Made by a program: the position numbers and the translations under genes. From Bacteroidales bacterium UBA3764 (GTDB lineage Bacteria > Bacteroidota > Bacteroidia > Bacteroidales > UBA932), in NCBI GenBank assembly GCA_002371115.1, contig DFFY01000005.1, positions 12,110 through 56,224 of the forward strand: a stretch of DNA of 44,115 nucleotides, read 5' to 3'. Positions within the stretch are counted from its first letter, which is position 1. The number at the start of each line of letters is the position of its first letter. The notes under the pieces were generated by a model. That model was given only the letters and a program-made list of their open reading frames with translations. It searched no databases and had not been told where the DNA came from. Positions 7,088 to 16,083 of this stretch are shown piece by piece.

Positions 7088-7393
7088 ATGGGTAAACTTG
7101 CCATCATACTCTACTTCATCCTTTCTGTTTTCCCCGCTGACGCCAACGAGAATAGACGGCACATTCATGTCGTGCGGAAAGGTAGCAAAAAATCTCATCG
7201 CGGAGATACGGTGGCAAAAATTTGGATAGAAGAGAATGGAGAGAAAAAGATTGATGTGGATTGGTCTGAATTGGCTCCCGCAGACGAAGCCATGATTCTT
7301 GACATTATTGACAAGAATTGGTCAGAGTTCAACAAGATGATAGATGATGTTTTTTCCGGAAAGAAAATAACCATCAAGAAGTTCAATAAATAG
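7088..7393 (+). CDS. DUF4160-like small protein
   Basis: A 101-residue protein. The ENRRHIHVVRKG core followed by VAKIWIEENGEKKID resembles DUF4160, whose members have a conserved H-x-H motif near the N-terminus followed by a short strand. The hydrophobic start (MGKLAIILYFILSVF) is the first strand in that family rather than a clear signal peptide. DUF4160 genes are usually followed by a DUF2442 gene, as here 11 bp downstream, and the pair has been suggested to be toxin-antitoxin-like; its biochemistry is not settled. The pair has its own promoter and is bracketed by a perfect 32-bp direct repeat. It is AT-rich compared with the PUL. Confidence 0.65.
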   Translation: MGKLAIILYFILSVFPADANENRRHIHVVRKGSKKSHRGDTVAKIWIEENGEKKIDVDWSELAPADEAMILDIIDKNWSEFNKMIDDVFSGKKITIKKFNK

Positions 7394-7404
7394 GAGGAGG
7401 AAAT

Positions 7405-7644
7405 ATGTGCAAATATAAAGATACCACACTTGGAATCAAAAAGATTGACTTCAATGTAAAACGTGGGCATATGGCATTCTTTCTAACGGATGGTCGGATT
7501 GTGCTTGTCCCCGTTTCAATGTTTCCTGATGTAAAACGGCTGACCAAGGCTCAGCGGGAAGATTATATGATTATGGATGACCAGTATTTTTCCTTTGATG
7601 CCCTGAGCCGGATATATTCCGTCAAGGACGTTCTTCATTATTAA
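7405..7644 (+). CDS. DUF2442 domain protein
   Basis: A 79-residue protein that fits DUF2442 over its whole length: IKKIDFNVKRGHMAFFLTDGRIVLVPVSMFPDVKRLTKAQREDYMIMDDQ, then FDALSRIYSVKDVL. In the family the pattern is a DGR-x-(I/V)-x-VP strand, a P-x-L/V helix, and a final LD/SV-D-LL segment. It follows the DUF4160-like gene by 11 bp and shares its promoter. Known DUF2442 proteins often pair with DUF4160 or with HTH domains, which is consistent with a small antitoxin-like or regulatory partner. The function is not proven. Confidence 0.75.
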   Translation: MCKYKDTTLGIKKIDFNVKRGHMAFFLTDGRIVLVPVSMFPDVKRLTKAQREDYMIMDDQYFSFDALSRIYSVKDVLHY

Positions 7645-7669
7645 GTCAATTCACCTTTATGGACATTCT

Positions 7670-7835
7670 GCCAGGCGGCATCGGGATCCCCGGTGCCGCT
7701 TATCTTTTACCGTCAAATGGCTTTTTCCTCGGGGGGGGCGGCCCCTCAAATCGTAAGAAACAGCAAAAAAACATGTGAAACAACACAATGTTTTTTACGA
7801 TTGTAGGATTTCCGGGAACGCTTTTCTATGTTTGC
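7670..7835. repeat. Intergenic repeat element, copy 2 right half
   Basis: These 166 bp match 590-756 nearly base for base. They start with the 32-bp core (7670-7701) identical to 6978-7009. The G-run has eight G here (7731-7738) against nine in copy 1. The long inverted repeat is 7749-7761 with 7790-7802 (13 bp, one G-T wobble). Two base differences from copy 1 keep the stem paired and add one pair. The TATGTTTG box lies at 7827-7834, 43 bases before the nuclease start codon, and may drive it. Confidence 0.85.
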
Positions 7836-7876
7836 TGGAGCCGCCCAACGGAGGGCGTCGGTAAATTTTGTGAATT

Positions 7877-8842
7877 ATGGATAACGAAGTGAAAGTATTG
7901 ACACCGGAGCAGTGGGAAAAGTTCGCTCCCGTGTTGCAGGAAATGGAGAAGTACAGAAACTTGTCCGAGGAAGAGAAAGAGCAGATTATTCTGCAGATAG
8001 TGTCTGCCCCTTACATTGACCTCATGTGTGACTGGGCCTTCAAGCATGTGTTTGGGCATAACAAGGGGGGGCTGATGATGCTCCTGAATGACTTCCTGCC
8101 GGAAAGGGTTGTGGACCTGGAGTATGACGACAAGGAATTGGACCTTTTTGCGCATGATGACAAGCTGGTGGTAATGGACGTAGTGTGCAAAACGGAGAAA
8201 GGCCGAAGGATCCTGGTGGAGATGCAGAAGTCCGAGAAGAAGAATTTCCGCTCGCGGATGCTGTACTATGGAGCGGGGATGTTTTACAAGCAATTGAAAT
8301 CTGGTGAAGACTATGGGACGCTGATGCCTGTGTATGTGATTTGTTTCATGAACTTTACGCTTAGGCACGAGCACAATCAGTTGGTGTATCGGTACGAAGT
8401 CTTTGAGGAGTCGTCGCACGAGCGGTATGAGCCGGACAAGAAGAGGGAGCAGCTGCTCACATGGATTTACTGCGAACTTCCGCGTTTTGCCGGGCTATCG
8501 GGGAGGAATTTAAGTCCTGTGGAGCAGTGGTTTGATATTTTGCAAAATATGCGTAATTTTGCAGTGAACCCCAAACACGTGGACAAGCGCTTCACGGGCA
8601 TCCTTGAAGCCTGCCGCCAGAACCGCTTGCCGGATGTGGAACAAATTCAATACGTACGAGCCATGATCAGCGACCGCGAAAAACAGGAAATTGCCGAGGT
8701 GTATCTTGAAAGAGGCATTGAGCAAGGCATTGAACAAGGCCGAAGGGATACCATCCGGAAATTTATGGCGGCTGGCGCCAGCAAGGAACTGATCGCAGCT
8801 GCCACGGGACTCTCCATAGAAGAAATAGAGGCCCTGAAATAG
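7877..8842 (+). CDS. PD-(D/E)XK nuclease transposase-family (Rpn-type) protein
   Basis: A complete 321-residue protein of the PDDEXK_2/Rpn group, which are putative DNA endonucleases linked to recombination and found in many near-identical copies in Bacteroidota genomes. The opening DWAFKHVFG and LLNDFLPERVVDLEY segments are typical. The nuclease core is LFAHDDKLVVMDVVCKTEKG followed by RRILVEMQK, giving the D...E-x-Q/K active-site pattern at about residues 95-118. The C-terminus carries an EQGIEQGRRD stretch typical of the family and a short helix (SKELIAAATGLSIEEIEAL). The gene is preceded by the repeat element and followed by a 16-bp hairpin. A decayed second copy lies at 1588-1744. Whether it moves itself is unknown. 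Confidence 0.9.
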   Translation: MDNEVKVLTPEQWEKFAPVLQEMEKYRNLSEEEKEQIILQIVSAPYIDLMCDWAFKHVFGHNKGGLMMLLNDFLPERVVDLEYDDKELDLFAHDDKLVVMDVVCKTEKGRRILVEMQKSEKKNFRSRMLYYGAGMFYKQLKSGEDYGTLMPVYVICFMNFTLRHEHNQLVYRYEVFEESSHERYEPDKKREQLLTWIYCELPRFAGLSGRNLSPVEQWFDILQNMRNFAVNPKHVDKRFTGILEACRQNRLPDVEQIQYVRAMISDREKQEIAEVYLERGIEQGIEQGRRDTIRKFMAAGASKELIAAATGLSIEEIEALK

Positions 8843-8909
8843 GCCGGACGGGACAAGCCCCTGTAAAAGACCTATAAAAACCCTTAGAATCCGGAGGGGT
8901 TTAGGGATG

Positions 8910-8947
8910 AAGAATCCGCGTTACACGCAGTTGTAATGCGGATTCTT
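8910..8947 (+). terminator. Long hairpin between the nuclease gene and susC
   Basis: A 16-bp stem (8910-8925 with 8932-8947, one wobble pair) with a 6-nt loop. It has no clean T-run, but the next 15 bases are AT-rich. It probably separates the nuclease transcript from the PUL. No well-spaced promoter for susC could be found between here and 9055, although a partial -7-like AAATTTG lies near 9020. Confidence 0.55.
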
Positions 8948-9054
8948 ACTTATAATTTTACTTCCACTCACTTATAAATGCGTACGCGTGTATGGGAAAT
9001 GGGACGAATTCTTCCCAAATTTGCATTAGACAAAACACAAAAGCTATATAACCC

Positions 9055-12000
9055 ATGTCTCCCATGTTAAACAGATTGTTTTTACCGTTGGCCGCGGCCC
9101 TTGCATTGCTTGTCACGCCGGCTTTGGCCCAAAACGGTTCACTTCCGGTGACAGGAACGGTGCGGGACCAAAGCGGAGTTCCGTTGCCCGGTGCGACGGT
9201 GTCCGTTGAAGGGACGGCAAACGGTACAGTGACCGACGCCGCCGGAAAATTCTCCCTCAAGGTGCCCGGGGAGGGCGCCCTCCTGGTAGCCGAATCCCTG
9301 GGATACAGGAGCGTCAAAATGAAGGTGGGCTCCCGCCGCAGTTTTGACTTTGTCCTGGAGGAAGACGCCGAGTACCTGGACGAGGTGGTGGTGATTGGCT
9401 TCGGCGAGGCCAAGAAAGCGGACCTTACCGGCTCCGTGGCCGTGGTCAAGATGCAGGACGTGGAAAACACGGCCACCATCTCTGTGGACCAGGCCTTGCA
9501 GGGCCGTGTAGCGGGCGCGGACATCATGAGCGTCTCCGGCGACCCTACGGAAGGTACCTCCATCCGCATCCGCGGCTCCCGTTCCATTACGGCCGGCAAT
9601 GAGCCGCTCATCGTGGTGGACGGGGTGATGAACGCCGTCCAGGACCTGAGCGACCTCAATTCCTCCGACATTGAATCCATTTCCGTACTGAAGGATGCCT
9701 CGTCCACGGCCATTTATGGTTCACAGGGAGCGAACGGCGTTATCATCGTCACCACCAAGCAGGGCTCTCCCACCGCGTCCAAACCCACGGTCACCCTTAC
9801 CGCCAAGCTGGGTTTCTCCCAGCTGGCCCGCAGCCTGGACTACATGAACGCGGCAGAGTTTGCCTCCTACAACAACGACCGCATCGACTTCTCCAAGAGC
9901 GCCCACGGTGACGTGTATCCCGTGACGCCCAGCTATACGCAGAAGTATGCCGACCCGGAGGCGCTGGGCGCCGGCACCGACTGGCTCAGGTCCATCACCC
10001 GCACGGCCCCGTTCCAGGAATATGCGCTGTCCCTGAGCGGCAACAGCAAGAACACCAATTACTTTGCCTCGCTCTCCTATGCCGACGACGAGGGTATTAT
10101 CCTGGACTCCGGTGCCAAGCGTGTGATTGGCCGCCTGAACCTGGGCCACCGCTTCAACAAGTGGTTCAAGCTGGATTACAATGCGAACATCCTGTACCGC
10201 ATCAACAACAACAATAAAACCAGCATCGGCGGCACGGCGGTGTGGTCCGGTGCCGTATATATTTCCCCGGTGCTGGGCATAGACAGTGAAGTAAACGACC
10301 TGTACAACTACGGGCAGGGAAGTCCCTTCAACAACCCTTATATTTCCATCCAGCAGACGGTGAACCAGCGCAAGAGCTTCTCCAACACCCACACGCTCTC
10401 CTTCACGCTGACGCCCGTCAAAGGGCTCACCATCCAAAGCCGGAACACCTACTACAAGTACGACACACATACGTACAAATACCAGCCCGGGACCCTTCCT
10501 GTCCGCAGACTCTCCGCTACCGGCGGCCAGGTGGACCGCAGCGATACAGACCTGGTGCAGCTCAATACCGACAACACGGTCACCTACAAGACGGATATCG
10601 CCCGCGTGCATCATCTGGACGCGATGGCCGGCATGTCCATGTACTACAAGTTTACGAACCAGCAAAGCATCACCGGAAAAGGCATGCTGGTGGACCAGCT
10701 CATGTGGAACGACCTCAGCGCCATTGCCGACAAAGACAATTACACGCTCACATCCGGCAACCAGGAGGTGCGAAAGCTCTCTTTCCTGGCGCGCGTGAAC
10801 TACAATTACAAGCAGCGTTACTACCTTACCTTTACCGGCCGTGCCGATGCCTCTTCCAACTTTGCCGCCAACAACAAGTGGGGCTTTTTCCCGTCCATGG
10901 CCCTGAAGTGGAACCTCGCGAACGAGCCCTGGCTCAAGCGCACGCGCATCTTCCAGGACCTGTCCCTGCGGTTCAGTGCCGGCCGTACCGGCAACGACGC
11001 CATCGCCCCGTACAAGTCCCTGCAGCAGCTGAGCTCCTCCACCGCCGGCTACCTGCTGGGCGACGGTCAGTCCACCTACTACTATCCGTCCCGCCTGGAC
11101 AGCCCCAACCTCACCTGGGAAAAGACGGACCTGTATAATCTGGCGCTGGACATGGCCGTGCTCAAAGGCCGCATCAAGTTTACGGCCGAAGGCTACATTG
11201 CCAACACCCGGGACCTGCTCCTGAGCGTCCAGAAGGCCCAGCAGACGGGTTACAGCAATTTTACGCAGAATCTGGGACGCACCTCCAACAAGGGCGTGGA
11301 ACTGAGTCTGGAGACCCGGAACATTGTCCGTAAAAACTTCTCCTGGACCACCGCTTTCAATATTTCCCACAACCGCCAGATGGTGGAAGACATTGGCGGC
11401 GAGAGCGAGGTGGTGGCCATGAAGGACCAGAAAGGCTACATGATTTACGGCTACCGTGCCGGCTATCCCCTGAACTCGCTGTGGGGCTTCCAGTACGGCG
11501 GCGTATGGCACAACCAGGAGGAGATTGCCGACAACGACATCACCCACCAGTACGTGGACTACTACGCCAAACCCTACAAGTGCGGCCGTCCCAAGTACGT
11601 GGACCAGAACCATGACGGCATCCTGGACAACCAGGATCTCACCTATTTGGGGAACGCCGATCCCATCGTTTACGGCGGCCTGCAGAACAACTTCCACATC
11701 TACGGGTTTGACCTGGGCATTTTCCTGGCCTATTCCGTGGGCGGAAGCATTTACAACTATTCCGAGTTCTTCATGGCGGGCACCTACTGCTCCAACCAGT
11801 ACCGTTATATGCTCAACGGCTGGCATCCTTACCGCAACCCTGAGTCCAACTTCCCGGCGGCCGGCGCCAGCGGCTCCAGCATGCTCCCCAGCGATTTCAT
11901 GGTGCACGACGCCTCGTATCTGCGTCTGAAGACCGTGAAACTCTCCTACAAGTTCGACCTGGACAAGAAGGTGAAGTGGATGCGCAGCATCACGGTAGGT

Positions 12001-12159
12001 GTCAGCGCCGAGAACCTCTTCGTGTGGACCAGGTACAACGGCTTCGACCCGGATGTGTCGTCCAAGGTGGAGGATCAGGAATCTACTATCAGAAGGGCCG
12101 ATATTGGCGCGTACCCGCGTCCGCGCAAGATTATCGGCATGGTTCAAATCAAATTCTAA
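9055..12159 (+). CDS. susC: SusC-like TonB-dependent outer-membrane glycan importer
   Basis: A 1034-residue SusC family protein. After a signal peptide (LALLVTPALAQ) come a carboxypeptidase-regulatory-like domain (about 28-110, VTGTVRDQSGVPLPGATV), a TonB box/linker region with EVVVIGFGEAKKADLTGSV, and the plug domain with LQGRVAGADI, IRIRGSRS, PLIVVDGV, ISVLKDASSTAIYGSQGANGVIIVTTK. A beta-barrel then runs to the terminal phenylalanine. Such proteins import oligosaccharides with energy from TonB/ExbBD. No N-terminal signalling (STN) domain is present, so control by an anti-sigma factor is unlikely. MLNRLF at 9064 is an alternative start. SusD begins 6 bp after the stop, which is the standard paired arrangement. 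This is the first gene of the PUL. Confidence 0.95.
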   Translation: MSPMLNRLFLPLAAALALLVTPALAQNGSLPVTGTVRDQSGVPLPGATVSVEGTANGTVTDAAGKFSLKVPGEGALLVAESLGYRSVKMKVGSRRSFDFVLEEDAEYLDEVVVIGFGEAKKADLTGSVAVVKMQDVENTATISVDQALQGRVAGADIMSVSGDPTEGTSIRIRGSRSITAGNEPLIVVDGVMNAVQDLSDLNSSDIESISVLKDASSTAIYGSQGANGVIIVTTKQGSPTASKPTVTLTAKLGFSQLARSLDYMNAAEFASYNNDRIDFSKSAHGDVYPVTPSYTQKYADPEALGAGTDWLRSITRTAPFQEYALSLSGNSKNTNYFASLSYADDEGIILDSGAKRVIGRLNLGHRFNKWFKLDYNANILYRINNNNKTSIGGTAVWSGAVYISPVLGIDSEVNDLYNYGQGSPFNNPYISIQQTVNQRKSFSNTHTLSFTLTPVKGLTIQSRNTYYKYDTHTYKYQPGTLPVRRLSATGGQVDRSDTDLVQLNTDNTVTYKTDIARVHHLDAMAGMSMYYKFTNQQSITGKGMLVDQLMWNDLSAIADKDNYTLTSGNQEVRKLSFLARVNYNYKQRYYLTFTGRADASSNFAANNKWGFFPSMALKWNLANEPWLKRTRIFQDLSLRFSAGRTGNDAIAPYKSLQQLSSSTAGYLLGDGQSTYYYPSRLDSPNLTWEKTDLYNLALDMAVLKGRIKFTAEGYIANTRDLLLSVQKAQQTGYSNFTQNLGRTSNKGVELSLETRNIVRKNFSWTTAFNISHNRQMVEDIGGESEVVAMKDQKGYMIYGYRAGYPLNSLWGFQYGGVWHNQEEIADNDITHQYVDYYAKPYKCGRPKYVDQNHDGILDNQDLTYLGNADPIVYGGLQNNFHIYGFDLGIFLAYSVGGSIYNYSEFFMAGTYCSNQYRYMLNGWHPYRNPESNFPAAGASGSSMLPSDFMVHDASYLRLKTVKLSYKFDLDKKVKWMRSITVGVSAENLFVWTRYNGFDPDVSSKVEDQESTIRRADIGAYPRPRKIIGMVQIKF

Positions 12160-12165
12160 GGGCGT

Positions 12166-13728
12166 ATGAAAAAGACAGTATTTTTGTTTGCAAGCATCCT
12201 GGCCCTTAGCCTTGCCAGTTGCTCCAAGTTCCTGCAGGAAAAACCGTCTTCCTTTGTGGACAGGAACAATTATTTTAAAAGCGAAGCGCAGTGCCGTACG
12301 GCGGTGAATTCCTGCTACGTGGGCCTCAGGACCGTGTATTCCACCACGCTCTTCACGCACCTGGAGGGGACCACCGACATCTGTTATGTGCCGTCCCTCT
12401 CCGACGTAAACGCCATCCTGGACATCAACCCGTCCCAGTGCAACATTTCCAAGACGGTGTGGAGTACCGCCTACAAGGCCATCATGTACTGCAACGCCGC
12501 CATTGCCGGCACGGAAAAGTCCACCTCCATTGACGCAGGCGTACAGAAGGACCTGCTGGCGGAGGCCAAGACCATGCGGGCCTTCTGGTACTACCTGCTC
12601 ACCGGCCTGTTCGGAGACGTGCCTTACTATACGGACGATGTCGTTGACCAGCCCACCATGGACCGTATTGCGGGGTTGGGCCGGATGGATGCCGTGGCCA
12701 CCCGGGCCGCCCTCATCAAGGAGTTGCAGGAGTGCTACAGCTATAACGGCGACGTCTATACCGGCGCCCTTACGCAGGTGCGCGCCAACGACAACGAGGA
12801 AAAAGGCCGCGCCGGCTGGGCCATGGGCATGATGCTCATCGGCAAGATGGCCCTTTGGAACGCCTATGCCGATGTCACTTCCGGCACCGACTGGTTCCAG
12901 ACGGCCATTGACGCCCTGGAGCGCCTGGTGCCCGTTTACGGAGAGCTCTCCCAATATCCTCTGAGCGATTTGTACTTCAGCGTAAAGGACGCTCCGGAGC
13001 GCATTTTCGAGATTCGACATGCCTACAATGAAGGGACGCTTTCCTACGCCGGCACCCTGGCCCAGAACTGCATGCCTTCCTACAACAGCACTACCCAGCT
13101 GTTTGACGGGGTAAGCATTCCCTGGCTGGGCACGGAGGCCAAGGTGGGCACCTGCAACCGTCCCAGCACCTACTTCTACGGTGCCCTGCAGCCGGACAAC
13201 GGCCAGGACCGGCGCGTGGACGTGAACCAGGGCCGCCGTTATGAGGGAACCGCCTTCTCCAACGGACTGGCCAAGCCGTGGATGGGCCCCAAATTCTGGT
13301 GCCCTTACATGAAGACCACCTATGATTCCAACAATTATCCGGTGTTCCGCTATGCCGATGCCCTGCTCCTGCTGGCGGAAGCCTATTGTGCCAAGGAGGA
13401 CAAGGAGAACACGGAGAAATACCTGAACAAGGTCCGCTCCCGTGCCGGCCTTCCGGATTATGTGGTAGGCAACTGGGCCAAAGCCGTGCAGGAAGTGCGC
13501 GATGAGCGTGCCCGTGAACTGTTCGGCGAGTTCCAGCGCAAGTTCGACCTGGTCCGCTGGAACATCTGGTACGACGCCGTGCGCGAGTACTGGCAGGTGG
13601 AAATGGACGCCCGTCAGATTCCGACGCACCTGCAGCGCTGCCACCGCTATCTTCCTATTCCCGTCGAACAGGTGGTGAACTCGGGCTATGCCCTGGACAA
13701 CAATGAATACAACGCCTACGGATTGTAA
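12166..13728 (+). CDS. susD: SusD-like glycan-binding lipoprotein
   Basis: A 520-residue surface lipoprotein with lipobox LASC (Cys19) followed by SKFLQEKPSSFVDRNNYF, the standard N-terminus of the family. Helical TPR-like repeats carry the SusD signatures: AEAKTMRAFWYYLLTGLFGDVPYYTD near residue 130, FRYADALLLLAEAY near 400, and LNKVRSRAGLPDY. The C-terminus has ERARELFGEFQRKFDLVRW and RCHRYLPIPVEQV. SusD caps the SusC pore and captures the oligosaccharide. The ligand cannot be read from the sequence. The next gene starts one base after the stop. Confidence 0.95.
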   Translation: MKKTVFLFASILALSLASCSKFLQEKPSSFVDRNNYFKSEAQCRTAVNSCYVGLRTVYSTTLFTHLEGTTDICYVPSLSDVNAILDINPSQCNISKTVWSTAYKAIMYCNAAIAGTEKSTSIDAGVQKDLLAEAKTMRAFWYYLLTGLFGDVPYYTDDVVDQPTMDRIAGLGRMDAVATRAALIKELQECYSYNGDVYTGALTQVRANDNEEKGRAGWAMGMMLIGKMALWNAYADVTSGTDWFQTAIDALERLVPVYGELSQYPLSDLYFSVKDAPERIFEIRHAYNEGTLSYAGTLAQNCMPSYNSTTQLFDGVSIPWLGTEAKVGTCNRPSTYFYGALQPDNGQDRRVDVNQGRRYEGTAFSNGLAKPWMGPKFWCPYMKTTYDSNNYPVFRYADALLLLAEAYCAKEDKENTEKYLNKVRSRAGLPDYVVGNWAKAVQEVRDERARELFGEFQRKFDLVRWNIWYDAVREYWQVEMDARQIPTHLQRCHRYLPIPVEQVVNSGYALDNNEYNAYGL

Positions 13729-13729
13729 T

Positions 13730-16081
13730 ATGAAACGGATTCATGTACTACTGTCAGTGATGGCGCTGCTTCTGGCAGCTGCGGGCTGCTCCCAGCGCTA
13801 TGAACTCAATCTGCCCCTGGCCCTGAACCGCACGGAGATGCGATTCGACGCCTCCGGCAATTCCTACTATGTGATGGTGTATTGCCAGGGAGCCTGGACG
13901 GCCAGGCTGGACAAGGAGGTCCCGTGGGTGGAACTTTCCCGTACGGAAGGCGTTGGCAACAGCCAGATTATGGTGTCCGCAGACCTGAACCGCGGGGTAT
14001 CCCGGGGCGTGACGCTGCTGGTAACCGGTGCTGCCGGAACCAAGGAAATGTATATTTCGCAAACCAGCGGCAATAGCGAGGCGGGTAATTACAGCCTGGT
14101 GAAAGAGGGCATCGAGATGCTTCGCGGTGCCTCAACCGGCCGTATCGCCGCCGGAACCGACCTGGACGAGGAAACCCTTTCCCGAGTGGAAACGTCGGTG
14201 GAATACGACCAGGAGGCTGTGCAGCCGTGGATTCACGACATTCAGGTGAGCGCGTCACGCGTTACCTTCCAGGTGGACGAAAACACCTCCGGCGAGCCGC
14301 GCAGCGCTACCGTTTACCTCAGCTTCCCGCTGGCCCGCTGGGATACCCCCGTGCAAGCCTTCTTTACCGTGAGTCAGTCGGTGGCCGAGCCTGCCGAGAT
14401 TCCGGCAAGTCTCCTTCCGCTGGATGACGGAACGCAGCCTGTTTGGGCCGACGGCGACCGTCTGCTCCTGTTAGACAGCGACGGCAGCAACACCTTCCCG
14501 GCCGAAGTCAATACCTTCAACGGCGCCACCGCTACGCTCCTGTTCAATGCCGACGCCGTCCGGAGCGGCGTGCTCGGCGGCGTGTATCCGGAAGACTACG
14601 TAAGCCGCTGGAGCGGCGGAAAGGTGTATGTCCACCTGCCGGAGAGCCAGCCTTATGTGTCCTCTCCGGCCCTTGCCGGGCAGTTGGCCCTTGTTGCCGG
14701 CAAGAAAGTGGGCGATGCCCTGCAACTGGGTAGCGCCTGCGCCTTGCTGCGCCTCAATTTGCAGGGAGAGGGAACGCTGCAGCAGCTCAGCGTACTGGCG
14801 GGTTCCCCGCTCTCCGGCGACGGAACCATAGACATGGCGCAGGACCGCCCCGCCTATGTACCCGGAAGCGACGGAAGTCCGCAAATTACCGTAAATATCC
14901 CTGCCCAAGGCATTGCCCTGCCGGCCCAGCTCTATGTGGCCGTCCCTGCGGGTGACCTGGGCAGCCTCCTTGTCAGTGCTGTCACCAGCACCTGGAGCGG
15001 CTGCGTAAGCGGCGCTCCCCAGGCCGCCGGAACGGCCGGTGGCGTTATTGCGCTGGAGGAACTCAGCTTCAGCCTTCCGGCCCATGCCACAGACCTCACC
15101 CAGGGAAGCAAATGGGCCAACTGTTTTGTAGTAAACGGCACGGAGGAAGCCCTGTACAGCGTGGAAATCCGCCGTCCGGACGGCACCTTGCCCGCCAGCG
15201 ACATCAGCCGGTGCTCCATCCTGTGGCAGACGGCTCCCGGCGTGGTGGACTACCTGGCCATTGATCCGGCCTCTTCCAAACTGTATTTCCGCAAGAGCGC
15301 GGACAACCCGGGCAGTGCGCATGTGGCGGTGATAAGCGGCGACGGCGTCATCCGTTGGAGTTATCACATCTGGGCGCCGGCAACGCCTGTAGAGGAGCGT
15401 GTCATTGGCTCCTGGACCTTCATGGACCGCAATGTGGGTGCTGTGAAGGCCGATGCCCGGGATTACTCCAACGCTTCTATCGGCATGCATTACCAGTGGG
15501 GCCGCAAGGACCCGTTCCCGCCGGCCAAGGCAACGGCCGCCAACGGCAACGGCATGCGCGCCAAGGTGTATCCGGACAACATTGTGTTTGTGACGGCCCA
15601 GGACGGCGTAAGCCAGGAAGTGGCGGATGCCACCCCCAACACCTACTATTGGGGCAGCGGCGCCAGCGGCAAGCAGGACTGGCGGGATGTCCAGGACGAT
15701 GCGCTGTGGGCATCGGCCACCTCCAATGCCAACCCTTGCCCTTATGGCTGGATGGTCCCGTCCAACGACGCGCTGGGCGTTATCCCGGAGCGCCTGAAAG
15801 CGGCCGAGTATGTGTCCAAGGTGGGCATCACCATCCAGGACGACAACGGAAAGGAGATGCTCTTTGTCCCCGGCGGCGCCTACCGCAGAAGTACTTCCAC
15901 GGCCAGCGAACTGGCCAATATGAGCGACGGCTGGATTTGGTCTTCTACGCCGTTCGACATCACTCCGTACCGGGGCTCCTACCGCCTGTGGTACCAGAGC
16001 AACGTCAATAACCGCCGTATCGACAGCACGTACCCGCATCGTCGCTGGGGCGGAAATGTAAGATGCGTAAAAGTTCAGTAG
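13730..16081 (+). CDS. BACON-containing surface lipoprotein in SusE/F position, FISUMP-like C-terminus
   Basis: A 783-residue lipoprotein (AAAGC, Cys20). Residues about 28-118 form a BACON-type beta-sandwich (FDASGNSYYVMVYCQGAWTA ... TKEMYISQTSG), with a second similar region to about 225. The middle resembles the fimbrillin-like fold (PVWADGDRLLLLDSDG). The C-terminal third (about 560-783) is like the FISUMP paralogous domain: SWTFMDRNVGAV, YQWGRKDPFPP, NPCPYGWMVPS, GWIWSSTP, and a final WGGNVRCVKV. BACON domains bind mucin or glycans or act as spacers, so a role in holding glycans at the cell surface is likely. The frame is open from 13688, inside susD, but the signal peptide sets the start at 13730. 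Confidence 0.82.
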   Translation: MKRIHVLLSVMALLLAAAGCSQRYELNLPLALNRTEMRFDASGNSYYVMVYCQGAWTARLDKEVPWVELSRTEGVGNSQIMVSADLNRGVSRGVTLLVTGAAGTKEMYISQTSGNSEAGNYSLVKEGIEMLRGASTGRIAAGTDLDEETLSRVETSVEYDQEAVQPWIHDIQVSASRVTFQVDENTSGEPRSATVYLSFPLARWDTPVQAFFTVSQSVAEPAEIPASLLPLDDGTQPVWADGDRLLLLDSDGSNTFPAEVNTFNGATATLLFNADAVRSGVLGGVYPEDYVSRWSGGKVYVHLPESQPYVSSPALAGQLALVAGKKVGDALQLGSACALLRLNLQGEGTLQQLSVLAGSPLSGDGTIDMAQDRPAYVPGSDGSPQITVNIPAQGIALPAQLYVAVPAGDLGSLLVSAVTSTWSGCVSGAPQAAGTAGGVIALEELSFSLPAHATDLTQGSKWANCFVVNGTEEALYSVEIRRPDGTLPASDISRCSILWQTAPGVVDYLAIDPASSKLYFRKSADNPGSAHVAVISGDGVIRWSYHIWAPATPVEERVIGSWTFMDRNVGAVKADARDYSNASIGMHYQWGRKDPFPPAKATAANGNGMRAKVYPDNIVFVTAQDGVSQEVADATPNTYYWGSGASGKQDWRDVQDDALWASATSNANPCPYGWMVPSNDALGVIPERLKAAEYVSKVGITIQDDNGKEMLFVPGGAYRRSTSTASELANMSDGWIWSSTPFDITPYRGSYRLWYQSNVNNRRIDSTYPHRRWGGNVRCVKVQ

Positions 16082-16083
16082 CC

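Noticed and set aside
9721..13644. A 1307-codon open frame on the minus strand opposite susC/susD
   Set aside because: It lies antisense to two genes with clear family motifs. Its protein is low-complexity, rich in V, G, H and A, and has no recognisable domain. It is a by-product of the codon use of the GC-rich plus-strand genes. The same holds for the minus frames at 14471-16039, 16093-17838, 18387-19856, 20423-22159, 23192-24595, 28148-29224, 33550-34875 and 42442-43617.
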